The notes under the pieces are model-generated. The model had not been told where the DNA came from and did not search any database. It was given only the letters and a program-made list of their open reading frames with translations. A stretch of 33,886 nucleotides of DNA from JAIRTY01 sp050257395 (GTDB lineage: Bacteria > Actinomycetota > Actinomycetes > Streptosporangiales > Streptosporangiaceae): assembly GCA_050257395.1 (NCBI GenBank), contig JBLMWU010000301.1:1-33886 (forward strand), given 5' to 3'. Shown here piece by piece: positions 7,063 to 13,908 of this stretch (positions within the stretch are counted from its first letter, which is position 1; each line of letters starts with the position of its first letter). Made by a program: the position numbers and the translations under genes.

Positions 7063-8273
7063 TGCGCCGGGACGGGCGGCCGCTGGCGGTTCAGCAGCTG
7101 CCGCAGCGCGAGCCAGCCGGTGACCAGCGCCAGGCCCATCGCGGCCAGCGCCACCGCGTCGATGAGGCCGGTCCGGAACAGCCCTCGCGGCCCCGCGCCG
7201 CCCTCGGCCACCCAGCACAGCGCGCCCGCCAGGAACGCGGCCATGCCGGCCCCCGCCGCTCCCGCCAGCCAGGCCTGGTAGCGGAGCACGCCAGGCGGCA
7301 GGTCCAGCCGCCGCACCAGCCGCCGGACGCCGGTGAGCAGGCACCCGATGGCGGCCGGAGCCGCGATCAGCCAGCCCAGCTCCGCCGCGGGGAACGAGGC
7401 GAGCGCCGCGGGGTGCGCCCAGTAGGAGGTCACCGGCAGCGTGCACGCCCAGGCGAAGGCGGCGACCCCGCCGGGCACCAGGCCCTGGTGCGGCCACCAG
7501 TGGCCGCCGGTCCCGGGCCAGCCGTTCTGGAAGTGGTGGCCGCCGGCGACCAGGACCGCTGCCGAGCCCACGGCCAGCAGCACCGGCCAGCGCAGCCCGC
7601 GGTCGCCCCGCCAGGCGCGCGCCACAGCCCAGCCGACCGGGGCCGCCGCCAGCAGCGCGAGCACGGCGAAGAGCAGCATCGCCGCCGACATCACCACCAT
7701 CGCCACCCCGGTGACCCGGTCGGCCGGGGCGGCCCACTGCCAGGCAACCGAGAGCTGGGCCCACACGGTGGCGCCGAATACCAGGAAACCAGCCACCGAG
7801 CAGGCCAGCGTGGCGAGCGCGGCCCGCGCCGCCGCGGCCGGGTCGGCCGGGTGGCCGGCCAGGCCGGCCGCTGACAGCCGGGCGCGCAGCCCGCCGCGGG
7901 CCACATCGGCGTCGCGCCGCCAGCACCGCGGCCGCTCGGCCAGGTCCGCGAGCAGCAGTTCGGTGAACTCGGGACCGTACCGCGCCCGCCAGTCCGCCGG
8001 ATACCACCGCAGCAGCCTGCGGGCCCTCTTTTCTGGCCCTCGCTCGCCGCCGGGCCGCTCGAGCCCGCCGTCTTCCCTCCCTCTTTCTGGCCCTCGCTCG
8101 CCTCCGGGCCGCTCAAGCCCGCCGTCTTCCCTCCTCGCTCCGGCTCCTTCGTCGCCTCGCTCGTCAGTCCAGACGGCGGCGCGGCCCTTTGGCTCGCTCG
8201 GGCTTGGGCGCTCCGCGCCCCCTCCGGCCGTGGCGGCGCGGGGCTTTGGCTTGCTCGGGGTGGGGGCGGTCAT
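7059..8273 (-). CDS. PadR-linked polytopic membrane protein with repeat-derived N-terminus
   Basis: A 404-residue protein. From about residue 86 it carries the segment RRLLRWYPADWRARYG followed by EFTELLLADL, typical of actinobacterial membrane proteins encoded beside PadR regulators. Several hydrophobic helices follow (for example the VFGATVWAQL, VVMSAAMLLFAVLALLA and AAFLAGALCW regions). The ATG lies in an ATGA overlap with the padR stop, so the start is well fixed. Residues about 10-84 are Arg/Glu/Gly/Pro-rich and are the translation of a dispersed DNA repeat (8035-8259) including two in-frame duplications. That segment is unlikely to be part of the ancestral protein. The function is unknown; by context it is controlled with PadR and the esterase. 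Confidence 0.8.
   Translation of the reverse strand: MTAPTPSKPKPRAATAGGGAERPSPSEPKGRAAVWTDERGDEGAGARREDGGLERPGGERGPERGREDGGLERPGGERGPEKRARRLLRWYPADWRARYGPEFTELLLADLAERPRCWRRDADVARGGLRARLSAAGLAGHPADPAAAARAALATLACSVAGFLVFGATVWAQLSVAWQWAAPADRVTGVAMVVMSAAMLLFAVLALLAAAPVGWAVARAWRGDRGLRWPVLLAVGSAAVLVAGGHHFQNGWPGTGGHWWPHQGLVPGGVAAFAWACTLPVTSYWAHPAALASFPAAELGWLIAAPAAIGCLLTGVRRLVRRLDLPPGVLRYQAWLAGAAGAGMAAFLAGALCWVAEGGAGPRGLFRTGLIDAVALAAMGLALVTGWLALRQLLNRQRPPVPAQ
8035..8259 (+). repeat. Dispersed foldback repeat, copy A, inside a coding region
   Basis: The core 8089-8204 (116 bp) matches 20572-20687 with four mismatches by direct comparison. On its left, 8035-8088 is a 54-bp duplicate of the start of the core. 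On its right, about 8230-8259 duplicates the end of the core at a 57-bp offset. Both offsets are multiples of three, so the membrane protein frame stays open. The arms CCGCCGTCT and AGACGGCGG can fold back on each other. There is no transposase or target duplication that I can see. Confidence 0.8.
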
Positions 8274-8620
8274 GCGGTCCGCCAGTGGCTGGCGAGGCGG
8301 CGCAGGCCCAGGTCGGCGACGTCACGCTGGGCCTGGAGGTGCGCCCGCAGCGCCTCCGCGCCGGCGGCTGTCAGCTGATAGGGGCGGCGCCGGTCCTCGC
8401 TGTCGAGCGCCTCGATGAAGCCCTGCCCTTCGAGCCGGCTGAGCGCCTCGTACAGCGTGCCGGGTGCCAGCCGCACCCCGGCGAAGGCCTCGATGTCCTT
8501 GGTCAGCGCGTACCCGTGCTTGGCGCCGTCCGCCAGGCTGGCCAGGATGAGGATGGCCGGCCCGGAGGACCGGCCCGGGCCGCCCAGTCCGCCGCTGCCC
8601 GCCCGCTGTGCCCCGGTCAT
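8270..8620 (-). CDS. PadR family transcriptional regulator
   Basis: A 116-residue winged-helix protein. The segment ILASLADGAKHGYALTKDIE leads to GTLYEALSRLEGQGFIE and then RRPYQLTAAGAEAL, the classical PadR recognition helix and wing; the C-terminal dimerisation helix is short. The ATG at 8620 follows GGGTGA and lies 9 bp after the stop of the upstream membrane protein gene. The 3' end overlaps the next membrane protein gene (ATGA). PadR proteins often repress adjacent membrane or transport genes in response to small molecules. Here it sits inside the operon it probably controls, with CGATATATCG at the operon promoter as a candidate site. Confidence 0.92.
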   Translation of the reverse strand: MTGAQRAGSGGLGGPGRSSGPAILILASLADGAKHGYALTKDIEAFAGVRLAPGTLYEALSRLEGQGFIEALDSEDRRRPYQLTAAGAEALRAHLQAQRDVADLGLRRLASHWRTA

Positions 8621-8629
8621 GGCGTCACC

Positions 8630-9814
8630 CTATTCCGGTGAACGATCTATCGGCAGCCGGACTTCCATCCTGGCGGGCAGCAGAGACGGCAGCCGGGCGG
8701 CGATGACCTGCCGGGCGGCGGGGTCGCGCAGCCGCCACACCCCCGCGTCGATGGCGAAGTGCGCGATCACGATCCCCAGGTAGGCCCCGAACAGCAGCCG
8801 GCCGCCCGGGCCGGCGCTGTGCAGGTGGGAGGCGGCGCTGAGGACGGCGCCGCCCGCCAGCGCGATGTTGGCCAGCAGCGCCAGCCGGAGCAGGCGCGGC
8901 GGACCGCCGTCCGCCCCGGCGGCGGCGAGCCCGACCAGCAGCAGATACTGCAGGCCGTGCGCGGCGGTCATGCCGCCGATCGCCGCGTACGCCGAGGTGA
9001 ACACGAACACCGGGGCGCCGAACAGCAGCGCCACCAGGTACATGGCGGTGAATCCGGGCGGCCGGGCAGCAGCGGGCCTGCGCGCGAGCGCGAGCGTGCC
9101 CGCGAGCACCGCCACCGCGAACACGGCCGCGGCCACGAGAAAGACCGGCCGGAGCACGGCGCCGGGCGGCAGCCCGGCGAGGGAAGGGCCGGGGGCGAGG
9201 CGCCCGGCCCCGGTCAGGCCCGGCCTGCTGCCCGGGCCGGCGCCCGGCCCCGCCCCGGGCAGCCGCAGCCCGAGCAGCCAGGGCCGGCTCAGCAGGGCAG
9301 CGGCGGCCGCCCCGCCCGCCAGCAGCAGCGCCCGGCGCTCGCCGGCCCGCAGCGACGGGGCCCGGCTGGCCGCGGCGGCCAGCGCGGCCAGGCCCAGGTT
9401 CTGCTTCTGGTAGTGCAGGAACTGCCAGCCGAAATAGGGCAGCAGCAGCCAGCTGAACGCGGCCGGCGGCAGCAGGGCTGCCGTGGCCGCGGCGACCGCG
9501 ATCGCGGCGGCGGGCAGCGCGAGGTAGCGGACCCGGTGGCGGGCGGCCTGCGCCCGCACGCCGGGCAGGGTGAACAGCCAGCCGGTGGCGGCCACGTGCA
9601 CCGACGAGCCGGTGAACAGCAGCCAGGACAGGGCCCGGCCGGGCGGTGCGCCGGCCGGCGGCGCGAACGCGGCCACCAGCACCACGGTGCCGGCGGTGAG
9701 CGCCGCGGTGCCCCAGGCCCAGGCCTGGCCGGCGGCGGGCCGGGCCCCCGCGGCCGGCCTGGCCGCCACACCGGTGCGGGCCGGCCGGGGTGAGGACGAG
9801 GTGTCAGCCGCCAC
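8630..9814 (-). CDS. Polytopic membrane protein with conserved-looking His motifs
   Basis: A 394-residue protein starting at GTG 9814, overlapping the upstream small gene by 11 nt. It has roughly 9-10 hydrophobic segments. Between them are polar His motifs: SSVHVAATG, LPYFGWQFLHYQKQN, MTAAHGLQYLLL, SHLHSA and VIAHFAIDAGVWR. This pattern of intramembrane His residues suggests a metal- or heme-dependent membrane enzyme, vaguely like Brp/Blh-type or other His-rich membrane oxygenases, but I do not recognise the family. A Gly/Pro-rich cytoplasmic or external loop lies in the middle (around 9170-9260). It is co-transcribed with padR. Confidence 0.75.
   Translation of the reverse strand: MAADTSSSPRPARTGVAARPAAGARPAAGQAWAWGTAALTAGTVVLVAAFAPPAGAPPGRALSWLLFTGSSVHVAATGWLFTLPGVRAQAARHRVRYLALPAAAIAVAAATAALLPPAAFSWLLLPYFGWQFLHYQKQNLGLAALAAAASRAPSLRAGERRALLLAGGAAAAALLSRPWLLGLRLPGAGPGAGPGSRPGLTGAGRLAPGPSLAGLPPGAVLRPVFLVAAAVFAVAVLAGTLALARRPAAARPPGFTAMYLVALLFGAPVFVFTSAYAAIGGMTAAHGLQYLLLVGLAAAGADGGPPRLLRLALLANIALAGGAVLSAASHLHSAGPGGRLLFGAYLGIVIAHFAIDAGVWRLRDPAARQVIAARLPSLLPARMEVRLPIDRSPE
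8643..8652. promoter_or_regulatory. Possible PadR half-operator upstream of padR
   Basis: CGATCTATCG differs by one base from the perfect palindrome CGATATATCG at the operon promoter (10034-10043). It lies 22 bp before the padR start, inside the last codons of the upstream gene. It may be a second PadR site or a chance match. Confidence 0.3.
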
Positions 9815-10010
9815 CGCACCCGCCCGCCGCGTCGGCGAAGGGAGAGGCGAGCAGCGCCAGCAGCACCAGCGTGCCCACGACCGTCGCCAGCAGGATCAGC
9901 GCCACCGGGAGGACTGAAGGCCGTGGCCGCGCAGGGCCGCCAGGCAGGTTCCCGCCAGCGGGAACCGCGCTGGCGGCCGGGACAGGGGTGTCGGCAGAGG
10001 ACGGCAGCAT
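9804..10010 (-). CDS. Small single-pass membrane protein
   Basis: A 68-residue protein: a Pro/Ala-rich N-terminal half, one transmembrane helix (SVLPVALILLATVVGTLVLL region) and a tail ending AAGGCGGG. The ATG at 10010 is preferred over the in-frame GTG at 10019 because that GTG lies inside the -10 box TAACGT and the ATG falls 7 bp after it, as in a leaderless transcript. It is the first gene of the operon and overlaps the next gene by 11 nt. The Gly/Cys tail recalls the ends of some actinobacterial membrane proteins, but no family is recognised. Confidence 0.6.
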   Translation of the reverse strand: MLPSSADTPVPAASAVPAGGNLPGGPARPRPSVLPVALILLATVVGTLVLLALLASPFADAAGGCGGG

Positions 10011-10017
10011 GGGCGAC

Positions 10018-10081
10018 ACGTTAGTTCGGTGACCGATATATCGTCAAGCGTTGCAACGGTTACCGGACTAGGAGCTAAGCT
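10018..10081. promoter_or_regulatory. Divergent leaderless promoters with CGATATATCG palindrome
   Basis: On the minus strand, TTGACG (10047-10042), an 18-bp spacer and TAACGT (10023-10018) precede an ATG by 7 bp. On the plus strand, TTGCAA (10051-10056) and TAAGCT (10076-10081) precede the methyltransferase GTG by 6 bp. The perfect palindrome CGATATATCG (10034-10043) overlaps the minus-strand promoter and is a candidate PadR operator. Confidence 0.6.
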
Positions 10082-10087
10082 GGCGGT

Positions 10088-10696
10088 GTGCCGGAGATGC
10101 ACGGGATGGCCCGGGCGCTGTGCACGGCCGGTCCCTACCGGGTGCTGGCCGGCCGGCTGGTGCTGCCGTGGGCGCTGCAGGGGCTGCGGCCGGCCGGCCG
10201 GATCCTGGAGATCGGCGCGGGCGGCGGCGCCATGGCGGCGCAGCTGCTGCGGCGGGGGCAGGGTGCCGCCGGCGGCAGCGGGCTGCGGCTGGTGGCGACC
10301 GACTACGACCAGGCCATGGCGGTCGCCGCCGCGGCCGCACTGGCCCCGTTCGGGACCGGGGCGGCGGCCGCGCGGGCCGACGCGGCCGCGCTGCCGTTCG
10401 CGGATGGCAGCTTCGACTGGGTGCTCTCGTTCGCCATGCTGCACCACGTCGTGGCGTGGGAGCGGGCGCTCGCCGAAGCGGTCCGGGTGCTGCGGCCCGG
10501 CGGTCAGCTCGCCGGCTACGACCTGGTCGATGGCCCGGCGATGCGGCTGCTCCACCATGCCGAGCACAGCGAGGTCCGGATGATGCGGGCGGATCAGCTG
10601 CCGGCCGAGCTGCGGCGGCTGCCCGTGACGGACGTGCGCACCCGCCGGGCCGCGGGCGGCCTGGCGATGAGGTTCCGGCTGCGCAAGCTCCCCTGA
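10088..10696 (+). CDS. SAM-dependent methyltransferase (Methyltransf_11 type)
   Basis: A 202-residue class I methyltransferase. Motif I is ILEIGAGGG (39-47), an acidic end of strand beta-2 is seen in ATDYD, motif II is FDWVLSFAMLHHV, and motif III is RVLRPGGQL. The GTG at 10088 lies 6 bp after a TAAGCT -10 box, which suggests leaderless translation; no ribosome binding site is seen. The C-terminal part is basic and short. The substrate is unknown. It is divergent from the padR operon and could share its control. A decayed copy of the dispersed repeat begins at its stop codon. Confidence 0.85.
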   Translation: MPEMHGMARALCTAGPYRVLAGRLVLPWALQGLRPAGRILEIGAGGGAMAAQLLRRGQGAAGGSGLRLVATDYDQAMAVAAAAALAPFGTGAAAARADAAALPFADGSFDWVLSFAMLHHVVAWERALAEAVRVLRPGGQLAGYDLVDGPAMRLLHHAEHSEVRMMRADQLPAELRRLPVTDVRTRRAAGGLAMRFRLRKLP

Positions 10697-10806
10697 GCGA
10701 GCCGGGAGGCCGCCCCGCCGTCTGGACTGACGGGCGATTCGCTGCAGGCGATGGAGCGTGGAGGGAAGAGGGCTGGCCTCAGCGGCCGGAGGCGAGCGGG
10801 GGCCGG
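10695..10806 (-). repeat. Dispersed repeat, copy B, decayed, inverse orientation
   Basis: Read on the minus strand this segment aligns with the 116-bp core of copies A and C, including GCCGTCTGGACTGACG, GAGGGAAGA and CGGAGGCGAGCG on the plus strand, with many substitutions and small indels. It begins within the methyltransferase stop codon. One hairpin arm is intact (CCGCCGTCT) and the other degraded, so it looks like an older copy. Confidence 0.7.
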
Positions 10807-10807
10807 A

Positions 10808-10848
10808 GGACTGCCCGGGCGGCCCGCTGGGGATCGCCCGGGCAGTCC
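10808..10848. terminator. Bidirectional GC hairpin between convergent genes
   Basis: GGACTGCCCGGGCG (10808-10821) pairs perfectly with CGCCCGGGCAGTCC (10835-10848) around a 13-nt loop. It lies between the convergent methyltransferase and small secreted protein genes and would serve both. There is no U-tract. Confidence 0.65.
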
Positions 10849-10872
10849 GGCGGAGTTAAGCCGCCACGCCGG

Positions 10873-11202
10873 TCAGTAGGCGCCCGCCCCGCCAGCGGGC
10901 ATGCCGCCGCCGGGCATGCCGTTGCCGCCGGGCATGCCGTTGCCGCCGGGCCGGTGGGCCGCGGCGGGCAGGCGGCGGTCGCGAGGCCCGCCCCGGTGGC
11001 TGCCGGCCGGGCACTTGTGCCGGGTGCCCGTCCGGATGTGCGACGGCGCCGGGGTGGCAGCCGTCGTCACCGCCGACGTGTGCGCCCGCGGGGTCGCGGA
11101 CGCGCTGGTCGACGCGCTGGCTATGGTCAGGCCCAGGGCCAGGGTGGCGCCGAGTGCTCCGGCTCCGGCGGCCGCGCCGATGAGTGGCCGGGTGATCCTC
11201 AC
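10873..11202 (-). CDS. Small secreted Gly/Met/Pro-rich protein
   Basis: A 109-residue protein starting at GTG 11202 after an AGAGGAG ribosome binding site. Residues 1-36 form a Sec-type signal (MRITRPLIGAAAGAG then a hydrophobic Leu/Ala run, ending ASA). The mature part is Thr/Ala/His/Arg-rich and has one Cys (HKCPAG). It ends with a tandem GGNGMP/GGNGMP/GGGMP motif and GAY. No family is recognised. The Met- and His-rich low-complexity mature part could bind metal, but that is speculation. It is divergent from the Nudix gene. Confidence 0.6.
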   Translation of the reverse strand: MRITRPLIGAAAGAGALGATLALGLTIASASTSASATPRAHTSAVTTAATPAPSHIRTGTRHKCPAGSHRGGPRDRRLPAAAHRPGGNGMPGGNGMPGGGMPAGGAGAY

Positions 11203-11296
11203 GTGGTACTCCTCTTGTCCGCTGCCCGGCGCCGGGCGGGGCCGGTGCCGGGGCGGGCTGGCCGCCCGCTGGCATACCAGTAGGCCCGGCGGATCT

Positions 11297-11317
11297 GGCG
11301 GCGCACTGCGCGCCGCC
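11297..11317. other. Hairpin in the divergent intergenic region
   Basis: GGCGGCGC (11297-11304) and GCGCCGCC (11310-11317) form an 8-bp stem with a 5-nt loop, 28 bp upstream of the Nudix ATG. It may be a 5' leader structure; no clear promoter is seen nearby. Confidence 0.35.
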
Positions 11318-11344
11318 TCTGCGCCCGCGCTGACTTCGGGCAGG

Positions 11345-11974
11345 ATGGGATGGATGCGGGAGCAGGGGGCCGGCCCGGAGCCGGCGGTGATCAAGCACGC
11401 GACGTCGAGTGTGTTCGTGCTGAGCCAGCTGCCCGGGGGCTGGCGGCTGGGCCTCATCCGGCATCCGAGGTTCGGCCGGATGATGCTCCCCGGCGGGCAC
11501 GTGGAGGCGGGCGAGTCCCCGGCCGAGGCGGCGCTGCGGGAGGTCGCCGAGGAGACCGGGCTGCCGGTGCGGCTGGCCGGGCCGCCCGCGGTGCCGCTGC
11601 CGCCCGGCTACCGGCCGCCCCGGGTCGCCCAGCCGTGGTGGATCGTGGAGTACGACGTCCCGCCGGACAACCACCTGGCCGCCGCGCACGTGCACATCGA
11701 CTACCTCTACGTGGCGATCGCCGGGGAGCCGGACCCGGCCGCCGCGCCGGAGCACCCGTTCGGCTGGTACGCCGCCGCGGACCTGCCGGGCCTGCACATG
11801 TTCGATGACGCTCGACTGCTGGCCACCGCCGTCCTGGCCGGCCTGGACGGCAGTGACCTGGACGGCAGTGACCTGGACGACAGTGGCCTGGACGGCCTCC
11901 CGGACGCCGCCCCCGGGCTCGCCGCCGCGATCGCTGCCGGGGTGGGCGAGCGCGGGCGGCTGTGGGCAGGCTGA
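11345..11974 (+). CDS. Nudix hydrolase
   Basis: A 209-residue protein with a complete Nudix box at residues 51-73 (GHVEAGESPAEAALREVAEE then TGL), whose Glu residues bind the metal for nucleoside diphosphate-linked substrate hydrolysis. The start is ATG 11345; the in-frame ATG at 11354 is an alternative. The C-terminal tail has a short Leu-Asp-Gly-Ser repeat coded by 15-bp tandem units and is probably disordered. Substrate specificity cannot be told from the box. It converges on the DNA ligase gene with 22 bp between stops, so a role in clearing oxidised nucleotides is possible but not shown. Confidence 0.85.
   Translation: MGWMREQGAGPEPAVIKHATSSVFVLSQLPGGWRLGLIRHPRFGRMMLPGGHVEAGESPAEAALREVAEETGLPVRLAGPPAVPLPPGYRPPRVAQPWWIVEYDVPPDNHLAAAHVHIDYLYVAIAGEPDPAAAPEHPFGWYAAADLPGLHMFDDARLLATAVLAGLDGSDLDGSDLDDSGLDGLPDAAPGLAAAIAAGVGERGRLWAG
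11843..11896. repeat. 15-bp tandem repeats in the Nudix C-terminus
   Basis: Three full units and one partial unit of CTGGACGGCAGTGAC (third unit with two changes) encode LDGSD LDGSD LDDSG LDG. They are in frame and add an acidic low-complexity stretch. Confidence 0.9.
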
Positions 11975-11996
11975 GCAGTGCGGGCCGGCTGACCGG

Positions 11997-13658
11997 TCAC
12001 TCCCCGGCCGGGGGCGGTTCCGGCGCGTCCGGCCACAGGGCCCGGACGGTGCCGATGGTGTCGGCCTCCGCGGCCGGCTTGTCCGGCCGGTACCGCAGCA
12101 CCCGGGCGAACCGCAGCGCCACTCCGCCCGGATAGCGCGGGCTGGCCTGCACGCCGTCGAAGGCGACCTCCACCACCAGTTCCGGGCGCACCGGCACCAC
12201 CCCGTACGCGGCCTTCCGGTCGGGCGGCGCGGTGCCGGGCTCGGCCAGTTCCAGCAGCCGTTCGGTCTGCCAGCTGAGCAGCTGGTCGGTCAGGCCCTTG
12301 AAGGTCTTGCCGAGCATGACCAGGCTGCCCGTGGCCGGGTCCCGGGCGCCCAGGTGGAGGTTGGACAGCCAGCCGCGGCGGCGGCCGTGACCCCACTCGG
12401 CCGCGAGCACCACCAGGTCGAGGGTGTGCCGCGGCTTCACCTTGATCCACTCGCTGCCCCGGCGGCCAGCGGCATACCCGCCGGTCAGCGACTTCACCAG
12501 GACGCCCTCGTGGCCGCGGGCCACCGCGTCAGCGAAGAACGCCTCCGCGGCCGCCAGGTCCGCCGTTTCCAGCCGCGGGATCAGCAGGGCGGGCGGCAGC
12601 ACCCGGGCCAGCCGCGCGTGCCGCTCACCGGCGGGCTCGTCCACCAGATCAGTGCCGTCCACGTGCAGCAGATCGAAGAAGAACGGGGTGAGCGGGATCT
12701 CCGCGCGCTGCCCGGCCACGTCCGCCTGGCTGGCCACCCGGCCCGAGGTAACCTGGAACGGGCGGGGGCGGCCGTCCGGCCGCAGCGCGACCGCCTCCCC
12801 GTCCAGCACCACCGTCCGCACGTCCAGGGCGAGCACCGCCTCGGTGATCTCCGGGACCCGGGCGGTGATGTCGTCCAGGGTCCTGGTGAACACGGCGACG
12901 TCGGCGCCGTCCCGGTGCACCTGCACCCGGATGCCGTCGATCTTCCACTCCAGCGCGGCCGGTGACAGCCGCCCAAACGCGGCCTGCACGCTGCTGGCGG
13001 AGGAGGCGAGCATCGGCCGCAGCGGCCGCCCCACCTGCAGCCCGAACGACCGCAGCGCCGCCAGCGCGCGGTCAGCCGCGGGCCCGGCGGCGGCGGCGCC
13101 GGCCGGCCAGGCCGCGGTCAGGCCGGCCTGCGCCACCGCGGGCAGCGACCCGCCGAGCAGATGGGCACGGCGGACCTCGGCCGCGGGCACGCCGGCGGCC
13201 CGGGCGACCGCTTCCAGCATCACGCCTTCCTGCGCCCCCTGGTGGAGGTCACCGGCCAGCAGCCGGACGAGGAAGCCGCGCTCGTCCACGGTGGCGCGGC
13301 GGAACAGGTCGGTCAGCAGCTTCCGGCGGGCCGCCTGGCTGCCGGCACCGCTCACCGCGCCGATGGTGGCGAAGACCTCGTCGGTCTCCGCGACTGTCAG
13401 CGCGGATCCTGCCGGGCGCGCCGCGGCCTGCCCGGCCGCCGCGTCCGCCTCCCTGAGCAGGCCGGTCAGGGCTGCGTAGCCGACCCCGATCTGACGCTGG
13501 CGCAGCTCGCCGGACAGGAACGCCACCACGACCGGGATCTCGTCCGCACCCGCCCGCCGCAGCAAGGCCGCGAGCTGGTCTATCTTGGCCCGGCGGCCCG
13601 GCAGCCCGGTGACCGCCTCCGAGGTCCCCACCACGTCCCCGAGCAGCACACAGCCCAT
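11997..13658 (-). CDS. ligB: ATP-dependent DNA ligase, LigB type
   Basis: A 553-residue ligase. The N-terminal DNA-binding domain (about 1-210) has the start pattern VLLGDVV typical of actinobacterial LigB. The nucleotidyltransferase domain follows: motif I EWKIDGIR with the AMP-accepting K239, motif III VFTRTLDD, DGEAV, motif IV EGVLVKS and motif V WIKVKP. The OB-fold domain contains the LVVEVAFDG region near the C-terminus. It lacks Ku-linked polymerase or nuclease domains, so it is not LigD. ATG 13658 is used; GTG 13649 is nearly as good, and the longer upstream reading has no support. LigB is an accessory ligase in mycobacteria, where the NAD-dependent LigA is essential. It stands alone, convergent with the Nudix gene. 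Confidence 0.9.
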   Translation of the reverse strand: MGCVLLGDVVGTSEAVTGLPGRRAKIDQLAALLRRAGADEIPVVVAFLSGELRQRQIGVGYAALTGLLREADAAAGQAAARPAGSALTVAETDEVFATIGAVSGAGSQAARRKLLTDLFRRATVDERGFLVRLLAGDLHQGAQEGVMLEAVARAAGVPAAEVRRAHLLGGSLPAVAQAGLTAAWPAGAAAAGPAADRALAALRSFGLQVGRPLRPMLASSASSVQAAFGRLSPAALEWKIDGIRVQVHRDGADVAVFTRTLDDITARVPEITEAVLALDVRTVVLDGEAVALRPDGRPRPFQVTSGRVASQADVAGQRAEIPLTPFFFDLLHVDGTDLVDEPAGERHARLARVLPPALLIPRLETADLAAAEAFFADAVARGHEGVLVKSLTGGYAAGRRGSEWIKVKPRHTLDLVVLAAEWGHGRRRGWLSNLHLGARDPATGSLVMLGKTFKGLTDQLLSWQTERLLELAEPGTAPPDRKAAYGVVPVRPELVVEVAFDGVQASPRYPGGVALRFARVLRYRPDKPAAEADTIGTVRALWPDAPEPPPAGE

Positions 13659-13845
13659 TGTGCCCACTGCCGCCGACGCTGTTGCCCCGGGGCGGGATGC
13701 GGCAAGCACCCACCTTTGTTACTTTTAGGTAAGTTGATGGGGATAGGGCCGAACTTACTTGACTGCGGCGGTTACCGAACGGTAACTTTCCGTCCCACGG
13801 ATCGGCCCACTGCTTCCCCTGGCGCCGCTCCTCACACCCGGTCAT
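13659..13845. promoter_or_regulatory. AT-richer divergent promoter region with inverted repeat
   Basis: This gap between ligB (minus) and the first DUF6230 gene (plus) is clearly richer in A/T than its flanks. It contains GTTACCGAACGGTAAC (13771-13786, 7-bp arms) and a looser GTTAC-N6-GTAAG upstream near 13720. The repeat is a candidate operator for the DUF6230/DUF6114 genes. Exact -10 and -35 boxes are not clear. Confidence 0.45.
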
Positions 13846-13908
13846 AGGTGCGAGCAGCCCTGAACCCGCTGACTGCCCGCGCCACACAGAAAGTGGCAGG
13901 AACCCGCT
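13846..13908 (+). promoter_or_regulatory. Conserved 5' leader of DUF6230 gene, copy 1
   Basis: AGGTGCGAGCAGC, CTGCCCGCGCCAC and AGTGGCAGG are shared in order with the leader of the second DUF6230 gene (16187-16246). GCCAC (13881-13885) pairs with GTGGC (13893-13897), directly abutting the ribosome binding site GGCAGGA. An alternative CTGCC:GGCAG pairing would cover that site, so the leader may regulate translation. Confidence 0.5.

Noticed and set aside
13846..13908. Short upstream open frames beginning at the GTG of the DUF6230 leaders
   Set aside because: The frames beginning MRAA in both leaders diverge quickly in amino acids while the base pairs are kept, so structure fits better than a leader peptide.
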